From Maritimibacter sp. (GTDB lineage Bacteria; Pseudomonadota; Alphaproteobacteria; Rhodobacterales; Rhodobacteraceae), in contig CP051232.1 of the NCBI GenBank assembly GCA_017792445.1, positions 744,001 through 808,000 on the forward strand: a stretch of DNA of 64,000 nt, given 5' to 3'. This document shows positions 23,765 to 33,622 of this stretch, piece after piece (position 1 is the first letter of the stretch; each line of letters begins with the position of its first letter). The notes beneath the pieces were generated by a model. That model was not told where the DNA came from. It searched no databases and saw only the letters and a program-made list of their open reading frames with translations. The translations under genes were made by a program, and so were the position numbers.

Positions 23765-26707
23765 ATGGCCGGACAGGCGCGAGTTACGGCGGTTCTGGGC
23801 CCGACCAACACCGGCAAGACCCACTACGCGATTGAACGGATGCTGGCGCACCGCACCGGCGTCATCGGGCTTCCGCTGCGCCTGCTGGCGCGCGAGGTCT
23901 ACGACCGGATCGTCGCGATGCGCGGGCCTTCCGTGGTGGCTTTGGTCACCGGGGAAGAGCGAATCGTCCCCGACCGCACCCAGTACTGGGTCTGCACGAC
24001 CGAGGCGATGCCCGAAGGCCTGATGGCCGATTTCGTGGCGCTGGACGAGATCCAGCTGTGCGCCGATCCGGAACGTGGCCACGTGTTCACCGACCGCCTG
24101 TTGCGCGCACGAGGCACCCACGAGACGCTGCTGCTGGGCGCCGACACCATGCGCGGCGCCATCGCGGCGCAGGTGCCCGGCGTGAACTTCGTGCGGCGCG
24201 AGCGATTCTCGGACCTCACCTATATCGGGCAGAAGAAGATCAGCCGGATGCCCCGGAGATCCGCCATCGTCGGCTTCTCGGTCGATCAGGTCTACGCAAT
24301 CGCCGAGCTTCTGCGCCGCCAGAAGGGCGGCGCGGCGGTCGTGATGGGCGCGCTCAGCCCCCGCACCCGCAACGCACAGGTGGATCTGTACCAGAACGGC
24401 GACGTCGACTATCTCGTGGCGACCGACGCCATCGGGATGGGCCTGAACCTCGACATCGACCACGTGGCGTTCTCGTCGTTGTCCAAGTTCGATGGCCGCC
24501 GGATGCGATACCTGATGCCGAACGAGCTGGCGCAGATCGCGGGCCGTGCGGGCCGCTACACCAAGGACGGCACCTTTGGCGTCACGGGCGAAGCGCCGGC
24601 GCTGGACGAGGGCATGGCGGAGGCGATCCAAGCGCACCGGTTTGCCCCGATCCGCAAGCTTCAGTGGCGCAACTCGCGGCTGGACTTCGGCACCACCGAC
24701 CGTTTGATCGCCTCGCTCGAGGAACGCACCGACGACGAGTGGCTGACCCGTGGCCGCGAGGCGGACGACCTGATGGCGCTGAAACTGCTGTCCGCCGTCG
24801 ACGGCATCCGCCACCGCGCCACCGATCCGAAGTCGGTCAAGCTTCTGTGGGATGTCTGCCGCATCCCCGATTTCCGCGGCATCAGCCACGCCGAGCACGC
24901 GGGCCTGCTGGAGAAGATCTTCGGCTATCTGCACGAGTTCGGGCGGGTGCCGGACGACTGGCTGTCGGCACAGGTCCGCCGGATCGACCGCACCGATGGC
25001 GAAATCGACGCCCTTTCCAAAAGACTGGCCTATATCCGTACATGGACATATGTCGCACAGCGAGCCGGCTGGCTCGATGACGAAAGCCATTGGCGTGGGG
25101 CGACCCGCGCGGTAGAAGACCGACTGTCGGACGCCCTGCACGAGCGTCTGACGCAAAGATTTGTGGACCGGCGCACCAGCGTATTGCTGCGGCGGCTCAA
25201 GCAGAAGGAGAGCCTTGTGGCCGAGGTGAACGACAAGGGCGAAGTGACGGTTGAGGGCCAGTTTATTGGCCGGCTGGAGGGATTCCGCTTCAGTCAGGAC
25301 AAGGCGGCAAGCCCCGACGAGGCGAAGACATTGCGCCAGGCCTCTTTGCAGGCCCTCAAGCCCGAGTTCCATCTGCGCGCCGACCGGTTCTACAACGCGC
25401 CCGACACCGAGATCGACTTTACCGATCAGGGCGGCCTGATGTGGGGCGAACATGCGATCGGCAAGCTGGTCGCCGGCTCCGAGCCTCTGAAACCCGAAGC
25501 GCAGGCCTTCGTCGACGAGGAAGCCGGCCACGATGTCGCGCAGAAGGTGCAGCGCCGCCTGCAGCACTTCATCGACCGCAAGATCGCGACCCTGTTCGAA
25601 CCGCTTCTGGCCATGTCCCGCGACGAGGCCATGACCGGCCTTGCCCGTGGCTTCGCCTTCCGCATGGTCGAGTCGATGGGTGTCCTACCCCGTGATCAGG
25701 TCACGCAAGAGGTCAAGGATCTCGATCAGGACGCGCGCGGCGCGCTGCGCAAACACGGCATCCGCTTCGGCCAGTTCACCATCTTCATGCCGCTGCTGCT
25801 GAAGCCCGCACCGACCCGTCTGCGGCTGGTGCTGTGGTCGCTGGCGCAGAACCTGCAGGAATTCCCCGAAAGCCCGCCGCCGGGTCTTGTGACCATTCCG
25901 TCCGATCCGACCGCGCCAGAGACCTATCACACGATGGCCGGCTACCGGAAAGCGGGCGACCGTGCGATCCGCATCGACATGCTGGAACGTCTGGCCGACA
26001 TGCTGCGCTCGGAAGACAGCCGTGGCGGGTTCGAAGCGACCGCCGACATGCTGTCGATCACCGGCATGACGCTGGACCAGTTCGCCGGCCTGATGGAAGG
26101 CCTTGGCTACAAGGCCGAGAAGGGCGAGCGCGAGAAGGTCAAGCCGGTGACCGAGGTGGTGCCGGAAGCCGAAGGTGACGCCCCCGCAGCGGACACGCCT
26201 GTGATGGACGCCGACACGCCGCCCGAAGGCGGCATCGTCGAGGCGCCCGAGACCCCTGCCCCCGCAGAGGAACCCGCACCGGCTGCCGAGGTCGAGGCGA
26301 TTGCGGACGAAGGCATCGCGCCGGTCGACGAGACCGCCGACAATGTCGAGAAAATCGACGACGGCATCCCGCAGACCTCTGACGACGAGACACCGCAGGG
26401 CACCGCGCCCGACGCGGATGTCGCCGGCCCCGAGATCGAGACCTTCTACACGTTTACGTGGGCAGGCTTTGGCCGCCGCCGCGAGGGTGGCGGCGCGGGC
26501 AACCGTGGCCAGAAGGGTCAGGGCAAGCCGCGCGGCGGCAAGCCGAACGCAGGCAAGGGCGGCGGCAAGGGCAAGCGCCAGAATGCCGGCAACAAGGGCG
26601 GCGGCAACCAGAGCCGCACCTATGAATCGCGTCCGCCCAAGAAGGACAAGATCGACCCCGACAACCCCTTCGCCGCCGCGCTGATGGGGCTGAAGGACAA
26701 GCAGTGA
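23765..26707 (+). CDS. SUV3-type ATP-dependent RNA helicase
   Basis: A 980-residue DExH-box helicase related to the mitochondrial degradosome helicase SUV3, common in alphaproteobacteria. Walker A is GPTNTGKT at 12-19, the DEIQ box is in ALDEIQL near residue 90, and motif VI is in QIAGRAGRYTKDG. A SUV3-like C-terminal region follows. From about residue 790 the chain becomes an acidic Pro/Ala/Glu linker, and it ends in a Gly/Lys/Arg-rich basic tail (about 910-960) that probably holds RNA. I chose the ATG at 23765, which has GAGG six bases upstream and places the Walker motif at the usual distance; a GTG at 23693 would add 24 residues. It leads the block S4 protein / fdxA / carD. Confidence 0.9.
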   Translation: MAGQARVTAVLGPTNTGKTHYAIERMLAHRTGVIGLPLRLLAREVYDRIVAMRGPSVVALVTGEERIVPDRTQYWVCTTEAMPEGLMADFVALDEIQLCADPERGHVFTDRLLRARGTHETLLLGADTMRGAIAAQVPGVNFVRRERFSDLTYIGQKKISRMPRRSAIVGFSVDQVYAIAELLRRQKGGAAVVMGALSPRTRNAQVDLYQNGDVDYLVATDAIGMGLNLDIDHVAFSSLSKFDGRRMRYLMPNELAQIAGRAGRYTKDGTFGVTGEAPALDEGMAEAIQAHRFAPIRKLQWRNSRLDFGTTDRLIASLEERTDDEWLTRGREADDLMALKLLSAVDGIRHRATDPKSVKLLWDVCRIPDFRGISHAEHAGLLEKIFGYLHEFGRVPDDWLSAQVRRIDRTDGEIDALSKRLAYIRTWTYVAQRAGWLDDESHWRGATRAVEDRLSDALHERLTQRFVDRRTSVLLRRLKQKESLVAEVNDKGEVTVEGQFIGRLEGFRFSQDKAASPDEAKTLRQASLQALKPEFHLRADRFYNAPDTEIDFTDQGGLMWGEHAIGKLVAGSEPLKPEAQAFVDEEAGHDVAQKVQRRLQHFIDRKIATLFEPLLAMSRDEAMTGLARGFAFRMVESMGVLPRDQVTQEVKDLDQDARGALRKHGIRFGQFTIFMPLLLKPAPTRLRLVLWSLAQNLQEFPESPPPGLVTIPSDPTAPETYHTMAGYRKAGDRAIRIDMLERLADMLRSEDSRGGFEATADMLSITGMTLDQFAGLMEGLGYKAEKGEREKVKPVTEVVPEAEGDAPAADTPVMDADTPPEGGIVEAPETPAPAEEPAPAAEVEAIADEGIAPVDETADNVEKIDDGIPQTSDDETPQGTAPDADVAGPEIETFYTFTWAGFGRRREGGGAGNRGQKGQGKPRGGKPNAGKGGGKGKRQNAGNKGGGNQSRTYESRPPKKDKIDPDNPFAAALMGLKDKQ

Positions 26708-26708
26708 C

Positions 26709-27095
26709 TTGACCGAGCCCCGCGCCACCATCCGGCTGGACAAGTGGTTGTGGTACGCGCGTTTCTTCAAGACGCGCGGCCTTGCGGCAAAAACCGTCTC
26801 GGCCGGGCATGTCCGGGTCAACTTGGCCCGGGTGTCCAAACCCGCGCAGGCAGTCGGCCCGGGCGACACTTTGACTTTCCCGCAAGCGAAAAGGATCCGC
26901 GTCGTGCGCATCCTTGCGCCCGGCACCCGGCGCGGCCCCGCGCCCGAGGCGCAGGCGCTGTACGAAGACCTCTCACCTCCTGCCCCAGAGCCGGCGGACC
27001 GTCCGGCACCGGCGCCGAAATTCGAGGGCAGCGGCCGTCCGACCAAGAAAGACCGCCGCAAGTCCGACGCGATGCGCCAACACGGCCTTGAATGA
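26709..27095 (+). CDS. S4-domain RNA-binding protein, Hsp15-like
   Basis: A 128-residue protein whose first half is an S4 RNA-binding domain ([29 protein letters not shown], then VGPGDTLTF), as in heat-shock protein 15, which rescues stalled large ribosomal subunits. The C-terminal third is basic and Pro-rich and ends [12 protein letters not shown]. The start codon is TTG one base after the helicase stop, so translation is probably coupled to it; AAGGA lies about 11 bases upstream. Confidence 0.88.
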   Translation: MTEPRATIRLDKWLWYARFFKTRGLAAKTVSAGHVRVNLARVSKPAQAVGPGDTLTFPQAKRIRVVRILAPGTRRGPAPEAQALYEDLSPPAPEPADRPAPAPKFEGSGRPTKKDRRKSDAMRQHGLE

Positions 27096-27147
27096 TCCGG
27101 CAGGTCAAGCTAGCTACGGGCCCGAGCCAAGATCCGGATCACTACAC

Positions 27148-27486
27148 ATGACCTACGTCGTCACCGACAACTGCATCGCCTGCAAATACACCGACTGCGT
27201 GGAAGTCTGCCCCGTCGACTGTTTCTACGAGGGCGAGAACTTCCTGGTGATTCACCCGGACGAATGCATCGACTGCGGCGTTTGCGAACCCGAGTGCCCG
27301 GCCGAGGCGATCTTGCCGGACACCGAGCCCGACACCGAGAAATGGGTCGAGTTCAACCGCAAGTACTCGGAAATCTGGCCGGTGATCATCACCAAGAAAG
27401 ACCCTCTGCCCGACGCGGCCGAGCGGGATGGTGAGCCCGGAAAGTTGGAAAAGTACTTCTCGGAGAAACCGGGCGAAGGCGGCTAA
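27148..27486 (+). CDS. fdxA: 7Fe ferredoxin
   Basis: A 112-residue FdxA-type ferredoxin. By family alignment Cys9, Cys17 and Cys50 should hold a [3Fe-4S] cluster, and Cys21, Cys40, Cys43 and Cys46 a [4Fe-4S] cluster; Cys12 matches the extra Cys of the Azotobacter protein. The C-terminal extension (residues 60-112) with [13 protein letters not shown] is normal for this family. It carries electrons at low potential in the cytoplasm. The frame is open upstream to 26914, but the conserved protein starts at the ATG 27148. Confidence 0.96.
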   Translation: MTYVVTDNCIACKYTDCVEVCPVDCFYEGENFLVIHPDECIDCGVCEPECPAEAILPDTEPDTEKWVEFNRKYSEIWPVIITKKDPLPDAAERDGEPGKLEKYFSEKPGEGG

Positions 27487-27558
27487 GCCGCGATTCGTAG
27501 GTTTCGTACGAATGACGTTACGTCGGGTTAACCGGATTAGGTAAAATCGACGGCGTCA

Positions 27559-27581
27559 AGTCGCTGTTTTAGCGGCTTTTT
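27559..27581 (+). terminator. Terminator after fdxA
   Basis: AGTCGCT (27559-27565) pairs with AGCGGCT (27571-27577), with one G-T wobble, over loop GTTTT, followed by TTTT. It separates fdxA from carD. Confidence 0.7.
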
Positions 27582-27627
27582 CAGCGCTGCCAATCGCATC
27601 AAGCTTCCAAATGGGGGCTTTTGATGC

Positions 27628-27767
27628 TATATTGGTGCGATATCGACGCCGGAAACCCGAAGCCGTCCGCAGGGACCCGTTCCTGAGGTTGGCTTTTTTG
27701 GCGCCAAATTCCGGGACCTGGGGGTGCCGGTGGCCCCGGGGAGCCCGTCTCAGGTCCGTTCGGACCT
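27628..27767 (+). promoter_or_regulatory. carD promoter and leader
   Basis: TATATT (27628-27633) is the best -10 in the gap, with a poor -35 (TTCCAA, 27605-27610). The leader would be about 150 bases, and near its end carries a 6-bp stem, AGGTCC / GGACCT (27752-27767, loop GTTC), immediately before the GAGGAAGGA ribosome site. This hairpin could affect translation of carD. Confidence 0.45.
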
Positions 27768-27784
27768 TCGAGGAAGGACGCTGC

Positions 27785-28294
27785 ATGACTAAGACCAAGA
27801 AAATGGAATTCCGCCCGAACGACTACGTGGTGTACCCGGCGCATGGCGTCGGCCAGATCGTGTCGATCGAGGAGCAGGAGATCGCAGGCATCAAGCTGGA
27901 GCTCTTCGTGATCTCCTTCGAGAAGGACAAGATGACGCTGCGGGTCCCGACCCACAAGGCCTCTGAGGCCGGGCTTCGTTCGCTGTCGACGCCCGATATC
28001 GTGTCTCAGGCGATGAAGACGCTGAAGGGCAAGGCCAAGGTAAAGCGCGCCATGTGGTCGCGCCGGGCCCAGGAATACGAACAGAAGATCAACTCGGGCG
28101 ACCTGATCGCGATTGCCGAGGTGGTGCGCGACCTGCACCGCACCGACGATCAGCGCGAACAGTCCTATTCCGAGCGTCAGCTTTACGAAGCTGCGCTGGA
28201 ACGCCTGACCCGCGAAGTCGCCGCCGTTTCCGGTGCCGACGAGACCGCGGCCCAGAAGCAGGTCGACGACGTGCTGATCAGCCGCGCCGCCTGA
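27785..28294 (+). CDS. carD: CarD/CdnL RNA-polymerase-binding transcription regulator
   Basis: A 169-residue CarD-family protein that binds the RNA polymerase beta subunit and stabilises open complexes, mainly at rRNA and housekeeping promoters. The N-terminal RNAP-interaction Tudor-like domain contains FRPNDYVVYPAHGVGQI and FVISFEKDKMTLRVP. The C-terminal helical DNA-binding domain contains KRAMWSRRAQEYEQKINSGD. GGAAGGA precedes the ATG by about 6 bases. The longer upstream frame is non-coding leader. It is the last gene of the helicase-ferredoxin block but has its own promoter and terminator. Confidence 0.94.
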   Translation: MTKTKKMEFRPNDYVVYPAHGVGQIVSIEEQEIAGIKLELFVISFEKDKMTLRVPTHKASEAGLRSLSTPDIVSQAMKTLKGKAKVKRAMWSRRAQEYEQKINSGDLIAIAEVVRDLHRTDDQREQSYSERQLYEAALERLTREVAAVSGADETAAQKQVDDVLISRAA

Positions 28295-28318
28295 TCTTTC
28301 GGGACATTTCGGACAGTC

Positions 28319-28347
28319 ACCGCCGCCTTCGGGCGGCGGTTTCTTTT
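28319..28347 (+). terminator. Terminator after carD
   Basis: ACCGCCGCC (28319-28327) and its complement form a 9-bp perfect stem with a TTCG tetraloop, followed by TTCTTTT. Confidence 0.9.
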
Positions 28348-28375
28348 CGTGTGCCCTGGTAGCGCCCTGCCCGGC

Positions 28376-29122
28376 TTAGACCATGGCCGCGAAGGCGTAC
28401 AGCGCGACGATCTCGCACACCTGCTGCGTCGCGCCCAGAACGTCGCCGGTCTGCCCGCCGATCTTGGCGCGCGCCAGGCCCGCCGCGCAAAGTGCGGCCC
28501 CTGCCACAAGCAGCGCCACCCAGATCGCGCCCGGCCCCGCCACCAGCACCGACAGACCAAGCGCCACCAGCAGACCCGTCGCCGCGACGGCCCGTCCCGG
28601 CCGCCCGACCGATTGCGACAGGCCCGACCCGCGTGCGTTCTCCATCTCTTGCGACAGCACGGCCATCGGCGCCCGCGACAGCAGCGCCGCCGCCAGCACC
28701 GGGCCGACCCATGCGCCGCTCATCAGCACCGCCACCGCCTGCCAGCGCAGGCCCAGCGACAGCACCAGCGCAATCACGCCATAGCTGCCGATCCGGCTGT
28801 CCTTCATGATCTCCAGACGCCGCGCGACGGTGTAGCCGCCCCAGAACCCGTCCGCGACATCGGCCAGCCCATCCTCGTGCAGCGCGCCGGTCATCACTAC
28901 GACAGAGGCCACGAGAAGGCCCGCGCTCAGCACCACCGGCAGACCGACCCAGTGCGCCACGCCTGCGATCACGACCGCCAGCAACGCCACCACCAGCCCC
29001 GCCAGCGGCCAGGCCCAGGCCGCCGCTGCGCCGCGATCCACCCCGCGGACCGGCAACGGCAGCCGCGTCAGCAGGCCCAGCGCCGCGACGATGTCGCCCG
29101 CAATTCCGTCTGTTCTCTCCAT
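28376..29122 (-). CDS. cobS: Cobalamin-5'-phosphate synthase
   Basis: A 248-residue inner-membrane enzyme that joins adenosylcobinamide-GDP and alpha-ribazole at the end of B12 synthesis. It shows the family start ([11 protein letters not shown]), the metal-binding [32 protein letters not shown] and several membrane helices. I chose the ATG at 29122, preceded by GGGAGGGC; the long open frame beyond it shadows cobT. It is divergent from cobT with only 48 bases between, so the pair shares one control region. No cobalamin riboswitch fits in that space. Confidence 0.94.
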   Translation of the reverse strand: MERTDGIAGDIVAALGLLTRLPLPVRGVDRGAAAAWAWPLAGLVVALLAVVIAGVAHWVGLPVVLSAGLLVASVVVMTGALHEDGLADVADGFWGGYTVARRLEIMKDSRIGSYGVIALVLSLGLRWQAVAVLMSGAWVGPVLAAALLSRAPMAVLSQEMENARGSGLSQSVGRPGRAVAATGLLVALGLSVLVAGPGAIWVALLVAGAALCAAGLARAKIGGQTGDVLGATQQVCEIVALYAFAAMV

Positions 29123-29170
29123 GCCCTCCCGGATAGAGACAACGGGCAGATCCCGCAACGAGAGAGAAGA

Positions 29171-30190
29171 ATGGCCGCCCACTGCCCTGCCGACCTGCCC
29201 GCCTTCCGCACCGCGATGACCGACCTGCCGGGGCCTGACGCCGCCGCCCGCGACGGAGCCGCCGCGCGCAATGCGCAACTGACGAAGCCCCCCGCGGCGC
29301 TGGGTCGGCTGGAGGATCTGGCGCAATGGTACGCAGGCTGGCGCGGCGATGCGCGGCCCTCGGTCGACCGCCCGCAGGTGATCGTCTTCGCAGGCAACCA
29401 CGGCGTCGCGGCGCGCGGTGTATCGGCCTTCCCGCCCGAGGTGACGGTGCAGATGGTCGCCAACTTCCGCGCGGGCGGCGCCGCGATCAACCAGCTTGCC
29501 GACTGCTTCGGCGCATCCATCGACGTGCACGCGCTGTCGCTGGACACGCCGACCGCCGACTTCACCGCCGGTGCCGCGATGACCGAAGACGAACTGTACG
29601 ATGCGCTTCACACCGGCTGGACCGCGCTGGACCCGCAGGCGGATCTGCTGGTCGTGGGCGAAATGGGCATCGCAAACACCACGGCCGCCGCCGCGTTGTC
29701 CGCCGGGCTGTACGGCGGCGCCGGCGCGGACTGGGTCGGGCGCGGAACCGGGGTCGACGACGCCGGGCTGACGCTGAAGGCGCAGGTGGTGGACGAGGCG
29801 CTGGCCCTTCATGCCAAGGCGCTGTCGGATCCGCTCGAATGCCTGCGCCGCCTTGGCGGGCGCGAACTGGCCGCGATGACCGGCGCGATCCTAGCGGCGC
29901 GTCACTACGGCGTGCCGGTCCTGCTGGACGGTTTCCCCTGCTGCGCCGCCGCAGGGGTGCTGCACCGGATGGCGGACGGCGGGCTTGACCACTGTGTCGC
30001 GGGCCACCGCTCGGCCGAGGCGGCGCACGGGCGGCTGCTGGGCCAGTTCGGGCTAGAGCCGCTGTTGTCGCTGGGCCTCAGGCTGGGCGAAGGCACCGGC
30101 GCCGCATTGGCGATCGGCGTGCTGAAGGGGGCCATCGCGTGCCACTCGGGCATGGCGACCTTCGCCGAGGCGGGCGTGTCCGAAGGCTAG
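29171..30190 (+). CDS. cobT: Nicotinate-nucleotide-dimethylbenzimidazole phosphoribosyltransferase
   Basis: A 339-residue enzyme that makes alpha-ribazole phosphate, the lower ligand of B12. Family marks are the N-terminal [53 protein letters not shown] and the C-terminal [13 protein letters not shown] with the catalytic Glu. AGAGAGAAGA lies before the ATG. The upstream extension of this frame is a shadow of cobS. The stop TAG overlaps the stop of the convergent antiporter gene through a shared CTAG. Confidence 0.95.
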   Translation: MAAHCPADLPAFRTAMTDLPGPDAAARDGAAARNAQLTKPPAALGRLEDLAQWYAGWRGDARPSVDRPQVIVFAGNHGVAARGVSAFPPEVTVQMVANFRAGGAAINQLADCFGASIDVHALSLDTPTADFTAGAAMTEDELYDALHTGWTALDPQADLLVVGEMGIANTTAAAALSAGLYGGAGADWVGRGTGVDDAGLTLKAQVVDEALALHAKALSDPLECLRRLGGRELAAMTGAILAARHYGVPVLLDGFPCCAAAGVLHRMADGGLDHCVAGHRSAEAAHGRLLGQFGLEPLLSLGLRLGEGTGAALAIGVLKGAIACHSGMATFAEAGVSEG

Positions 30191-32082
30191 TCGGTCTTCC
30201 GCTTCTCGTTCTCGGCGAATTGCTTCAGCAGCGCCGATTCCAGTTCGGCGTTCAGTTCGTGGGTGCGCGCGACATAGTCCGGGTTCTGGTCGACCGGCAC
30301 ACCGGGCTTCCAGACCTCGGCCAACGCCCGGACCGCGGCACGGTCGTACTGGAAATAGGTCCGCTCCATCTCGGCCGCTTCGAAGTCGGTCAGCCCCATG
30401 TTCTCAAGAACATAGCGCCCGGCCCGCAGGCTGGAATCGAACATCTCGCGGACGATGTCATTCGCCCCTGCGCGATACAGCTGGTAGACGTGCACCCGGT
30501 CCCGCGCCCGGGCGACGATGTGCAGATCGGGCCGTTCGCGCCGCGCGAAGGCGACCAGACGGGTGACGTCGTCGCGCCCATCCATCGCCACCACCAATAC
30601 GCGCGCTTCCTTCAGCCCGGCGGCGCGCAGCACCTCGGGGCGGGTCGGATCGCCGAAGAAGCCCTTGTACCCGAACTTGCGCATCAGCTGGATCGTGGCA
30701 AGGTTGTTGTCCAGCACGGTGGTCCGGAACCCGGCCATCTGCACCATCCGGTTCACCGCCTGCCCGAACCGCCCCATCCCGGCGATGATGATCGGCCCCT
30801 CTGCGCCGATCTCGTCCGGCGTATGCTGAACCTCTGCCTCGCGGCCGCGCTTCGACAGGTAATCCTGCGCCAAGAAGAACAAGGGCGTCAGCAGCATCGA
30901 CAGCGCGATGACCATCAGCAGGTTCTGCGAGGTCTGCGGCGCAAGCACGCCCTGCTGCGCCGAGAAGGACAGCAGCACGAAGCCGAATTCGCCCGCCTGC
31001 GCGAGACCCAGCGTGAACAGCCATTGGTCGCGGGTCTTCAGGCGGAACAGGCGGCCCAGTCCGAACAGCACAAGGCCCTTGATCGCCATGACCGCCAGCG
31101 TCAGGCCAAGCAGCAGGAACGGCTGGCCCAGCACCAGCCCGATGTCGATGCCCGCGCCCACCGTGATGAAGAACAGGCCCAGCAGCATGCCCTTGAACGG
31201 CTCGATGCTGGATTCCAGTTCGTGCCGCAGCTCCGAGTTCGCCAGGACCACGCCGGCAAGGAACGACCCAAGCGCCGGTGACAGGCCGACCAGGGTCATC
31301 AGGAAGGCGACGCCGACCACGATCAGCAGCGCGAAGGCGGTATAAAGCTCGCTGAGACGCGTGGCGTGGATGAAGTGGAACAACGGGCGGATCAGGTAGA
31401 CGCCGATCAGGATGACCGCCGCGATCACCGCGAGTGTCACCAGCATCGCGCCCCAGCCCGGCAGACCCTCGATCAGCGACAGGGCGACGTCGTGGCCATG
31501 ATCCTCGGCGGCGTGGACGGCCTGATCGATCGGGCGACTGACCGAACCATCGGGGTTGAACACGGTCCGCATCTCGCCTTGCAGCAGCGGCAGGACGATC
31601 AGCATCGGGATCACCGCGATGTCCTGGCTCAGCAGAACCGAAAAGGCCGACCGTCCACCCGCGGTTTGCATCAATCCCTTCTCGGACAGGGTCTGGAGCA
31701 CGATGGCGGTCGAGGACAGCGCGAAGATCATGCCGATGGCCAGCGCGGCGGCGGGGGGCTGGCCCAGCAGCATCGCGCCGCCGGCGATCAGCGCCATGGT
31801 CAGCACGATCTGCGATACCCCCAGCCCGATCAGCTTTGTCCGCATGTCCCAAAGCGCGCGCGGTTCCAGTTCCAGCCCGATCAGGAACAGCATCATTACC
31901 ACGCCGAATTCGGCGAAATGCTGCAGGTCCGCGTTCGCGCCCACCAGCCCTAGGATTGGTCCGATCAGCAGACCCGCCAACAGGTATCCCAGAACCGATC
32001 CCAGCCCCAGCCGCGCCGCGATCGGCACCGCGATCACGGTCGTGGCCAGATAGATCGTGGCCTGGAACAGGAAGGTATCCAT
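30187..32082 (-). CDS. Kef-type monovalent cation/proton antiporter with TrkA-N domain
   Basis: A 631-residue CPA2-family protein. About 12 membrane helices fill residues 1-400, with the signature [15 protein letters not shown] and the helix [17 protein letters not shown] cytoplasmic TrkA-N (RCK) nucleotide-binding domain follows at about 420-540 ([16 protein letters not shown]). It resembles KefB/KefC, potassium/proton exchangers gated by glutathione conjugates; the ancillary KefG/KefF partner is not present. The tail (about 540-631) is hydrophilic. It lies 162 bases downstream of the PAS gene in the same direction. Confidence 0.92.
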   Translation of the reverse strand: MDTFLFQATIYLATTVIAVPIAARLGLGSVLGYLLAGLLIGPILGLVGANADLQHFAEFGVVMMLFLIGLELEPRALWDMRTKLIGLGVSQIVLTMALIAGGAMLLGQPPAAALAIGMIFALSSTAIVLQTLSEKGLMQTAGGRSAFSVLLSQDIAVIPMLIVLPLLQGEMRTVFNPDGSVSRPIDQAVHAAEDHGHDVALSLIEGLPGWGAMLVTLAVIAAVILIGVYLIRPLFHFIHATRLSELYTAFALLIVVGVAFLMTLVGLSPALGSFLAGVVLANSELRHELESSIEPFKGMLLGLFFITVGAGIDIGLVLGQPFLLLGLTLAVMAIKGLVLFGLGRLFRLKTRDQWLFTLGLAQAGEFGFVLLSFSAQQGVLAPQTSQNLLMVIALSMLLTPLFFLAQDYLSKRGREAEVQHTPDEIGAEGPIIIAGMGRFGQAVNRMVQMAGFRTTVLDNNLATIQLMRKFGYKGFFGDPTRPEVLRAAGLKEARVLVVAMDGRDDVTRLVAFARRERPDLHIVARARDRVHVYQLYRAGANDIVREMFDSSLRAGRYVLENMGLTDFEAAEMERTYFQYDRAAVRALAEVWKPGVPVDQNPDYVARTHELNAELESALLKQFAENEKRKTD

Positions 32083-32244
32083 CGACGGGAATCACTCTTG
32101 CGGCGTGTCGGAACGAAGGGGTTCGCGCAGGGTTATACCAGCCGTGCCGCAGGGGGACAGTGCATGCCGCCGAATGTCCGGGCGGCGGCTGCAAATTCGG
32201 GCAGTTTGCCGCCGGGACGGGCCGGGCTTTGACCCGGCTGGCGA

Positions 32245-33537
32245 TCAGGTCAGCAGCGACCGGATCGTTCCGCTTAGATCTTCGATCCGGGCAAGGTTGG
32301 CTCGGATGCGCTGCTGGATGCCGTTCAACTCGCCGATGATGTCGGTCAGGCTTTCGCGCCCTTCGGTCAGCCGCGCGCCTTCGATCTTGCACATGACCCG
32401 CGTGGTCGACAGGCCAAGGATGTGGCGGTTCATCTTCTTGCAGGCGTCGAGGATACGGTATGTTTCCTCTGACACCTGGTCCTGTCCCTGCCGGGACATG
32501 CGCTGATACTCGGACACAAGCTGGGTCAGGTAGCCCCGCTCTTGTTCCAGATCGACGCTGCCAAGCTGACGCCGTTCGGAATCCAGCTGCTGCGCGCATT
32601 CCCGCAGGATGCGCGTCATGCACTCGATGAACATGCTTTGCCCCACCGTGATGCCGATCTTCGAGAAGTTGCTGTTCTCGCCCACGACGTGAGTTTCGAA
32701 CCAGCTCGACATCTCGCGCGACATGCCGCCGTAGTTGGTCGAGAGCGTCGAGATCGGGCCGCCGTTGGGTTCCAGCCGAGAGGCGATGACCCGCATGTTG
32801 TGCGGAATGATCTCTGTCATTTCGAATTCGCGGACCAGCTTCTCGGTCTCTTCCTTCAGGGCGTCGGCCGCCTTGCGCATCTTCCGGAAGCCCGCGATGT
32901 GCTCGTCGACCGGCAGGTCCAGGCCGTCGTCCCGCGCAAGAAGTTCCTCGCTTAGCGCATGTGTCGCGAAAGAGGCGTAGTCCTCGAACCCGAGGCCGCG
33001 CACCTTCTTAAGAAGCCATTGCGCGCTGTCTTCCGGGCTCAGCCCCTCTTTCTGCTCAAGCAGACGCAGTTCGGTGTACAGCTTGTCGATGGTTTCCAGC
33101 ATCGGGCTGGTCGGCTTGATCCGGGCCGACAGATAGCCGCCGGCGCAGGGCATCGCCACGGCGAACACCCAATAGTGCAAGCCGTCACGCGCGCGGTTCT
33201 TGACGTATGCACCAATCGTCTCTCCCTTCTTCAGGGTGTCCCAGAACAGCCAGAACAGACCCTTGGGCGAGTCGGGGTGGCGGATCATCTTGTGCGGCGC
33301 GCCCAGCATGTCCGACCATTCGTAGTCGGCGACGCGTCGGAACACGTAGTTCCCGGCCTGAATGACACCGCGCGCGTCGGTGCGCGAAAAGAACACCTCG
33401 TTCAGGTGAAAGGGCGCCTCGCCGCTGGATGGTCGCGCCTCGCGCCGGCGTTCGACGAAACCCGGCCCGTCCGGATGGCCCGCCTCGTCCGTTTCGGCAT
33501 CCAGCAGGTCTTGGTCTTGCGTTTGGTCAAGGCTCAT
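32245..33537 (-). CDS. Aerotaxis-receptor-like PAS protein with a reduced MCP-like helical domain
   Basis: A 430-residue soluble protein. An Aer-type PAS domain occupies about 40-135 (FHLNEVFFSRTDARGVI, MIRHPDSPKGLFW, VKNRARDGLHYWV). A helical region follows with a stretch (IPHNMRVIASRLEPNGGP then ISTLSTNYGGMSREM) that resembles a worn-down chemoreceptor signalling hairpin, and then further coiled-coil helices. No membrane segment and no HAMP domain are seen. In Aer the PAS domain binds FAD and reads redox state; that is a plausible but unproven role here. I chose the ATG at 33537, with GGAG 8 bases upstream; an ATG six codons earlier lacks one. Confidence 0.75.
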   Translation of the reverse strand: MSLDQTQDQDLLDAETDEAGHPDGPGFVERRREARPSSGEAPFHLNEVFFSRTDARGVIQAGNYVFRRVADYEWSDMLGAPHKMIRHPDSPKGLFWLFWDTLKKGETIGAYVKNRARDGLHYWVFAVAMPCAGGYLSARIKPTSPMLETIDKLYTELRLLEQKEGLSPEDSAQWLLKKVRGLGFEDYASFATHALSEELLARDDGLDLPVDEHIAGFRKMRKAADALKEETEKLVREFEMTEIIPHNMRVIASRLEPNGGPISTLSTNYGGMSREMSSWFETHVVGENSNFSKIGITVGQSMFIECMTRILRECAQQLDSERRQLGSVDLEQERGYLTQLVSEYQRMSRQGQDQVSEETYRILDACKKMNRHILGLSTTRVMCKIEGARLTEGRESLTDIIGELNGIQQRIRANLARIEDLSGTIRSLLT

Positions 33538-33622
33538 TAGGTACGCTCCGGACATGGGCGGGCATCGGCCGCGGGGGTCTCAGCCTCCATACCCTCGCAG
33601 TCCTTACGTTTGCCTTAAGCCC

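Noticed and set aside
29123-29170. Cobalamin riboswitch between cobS and cobT
   Set aside because: The 48-base gap is too short for one and no B12-box-like motif is present.
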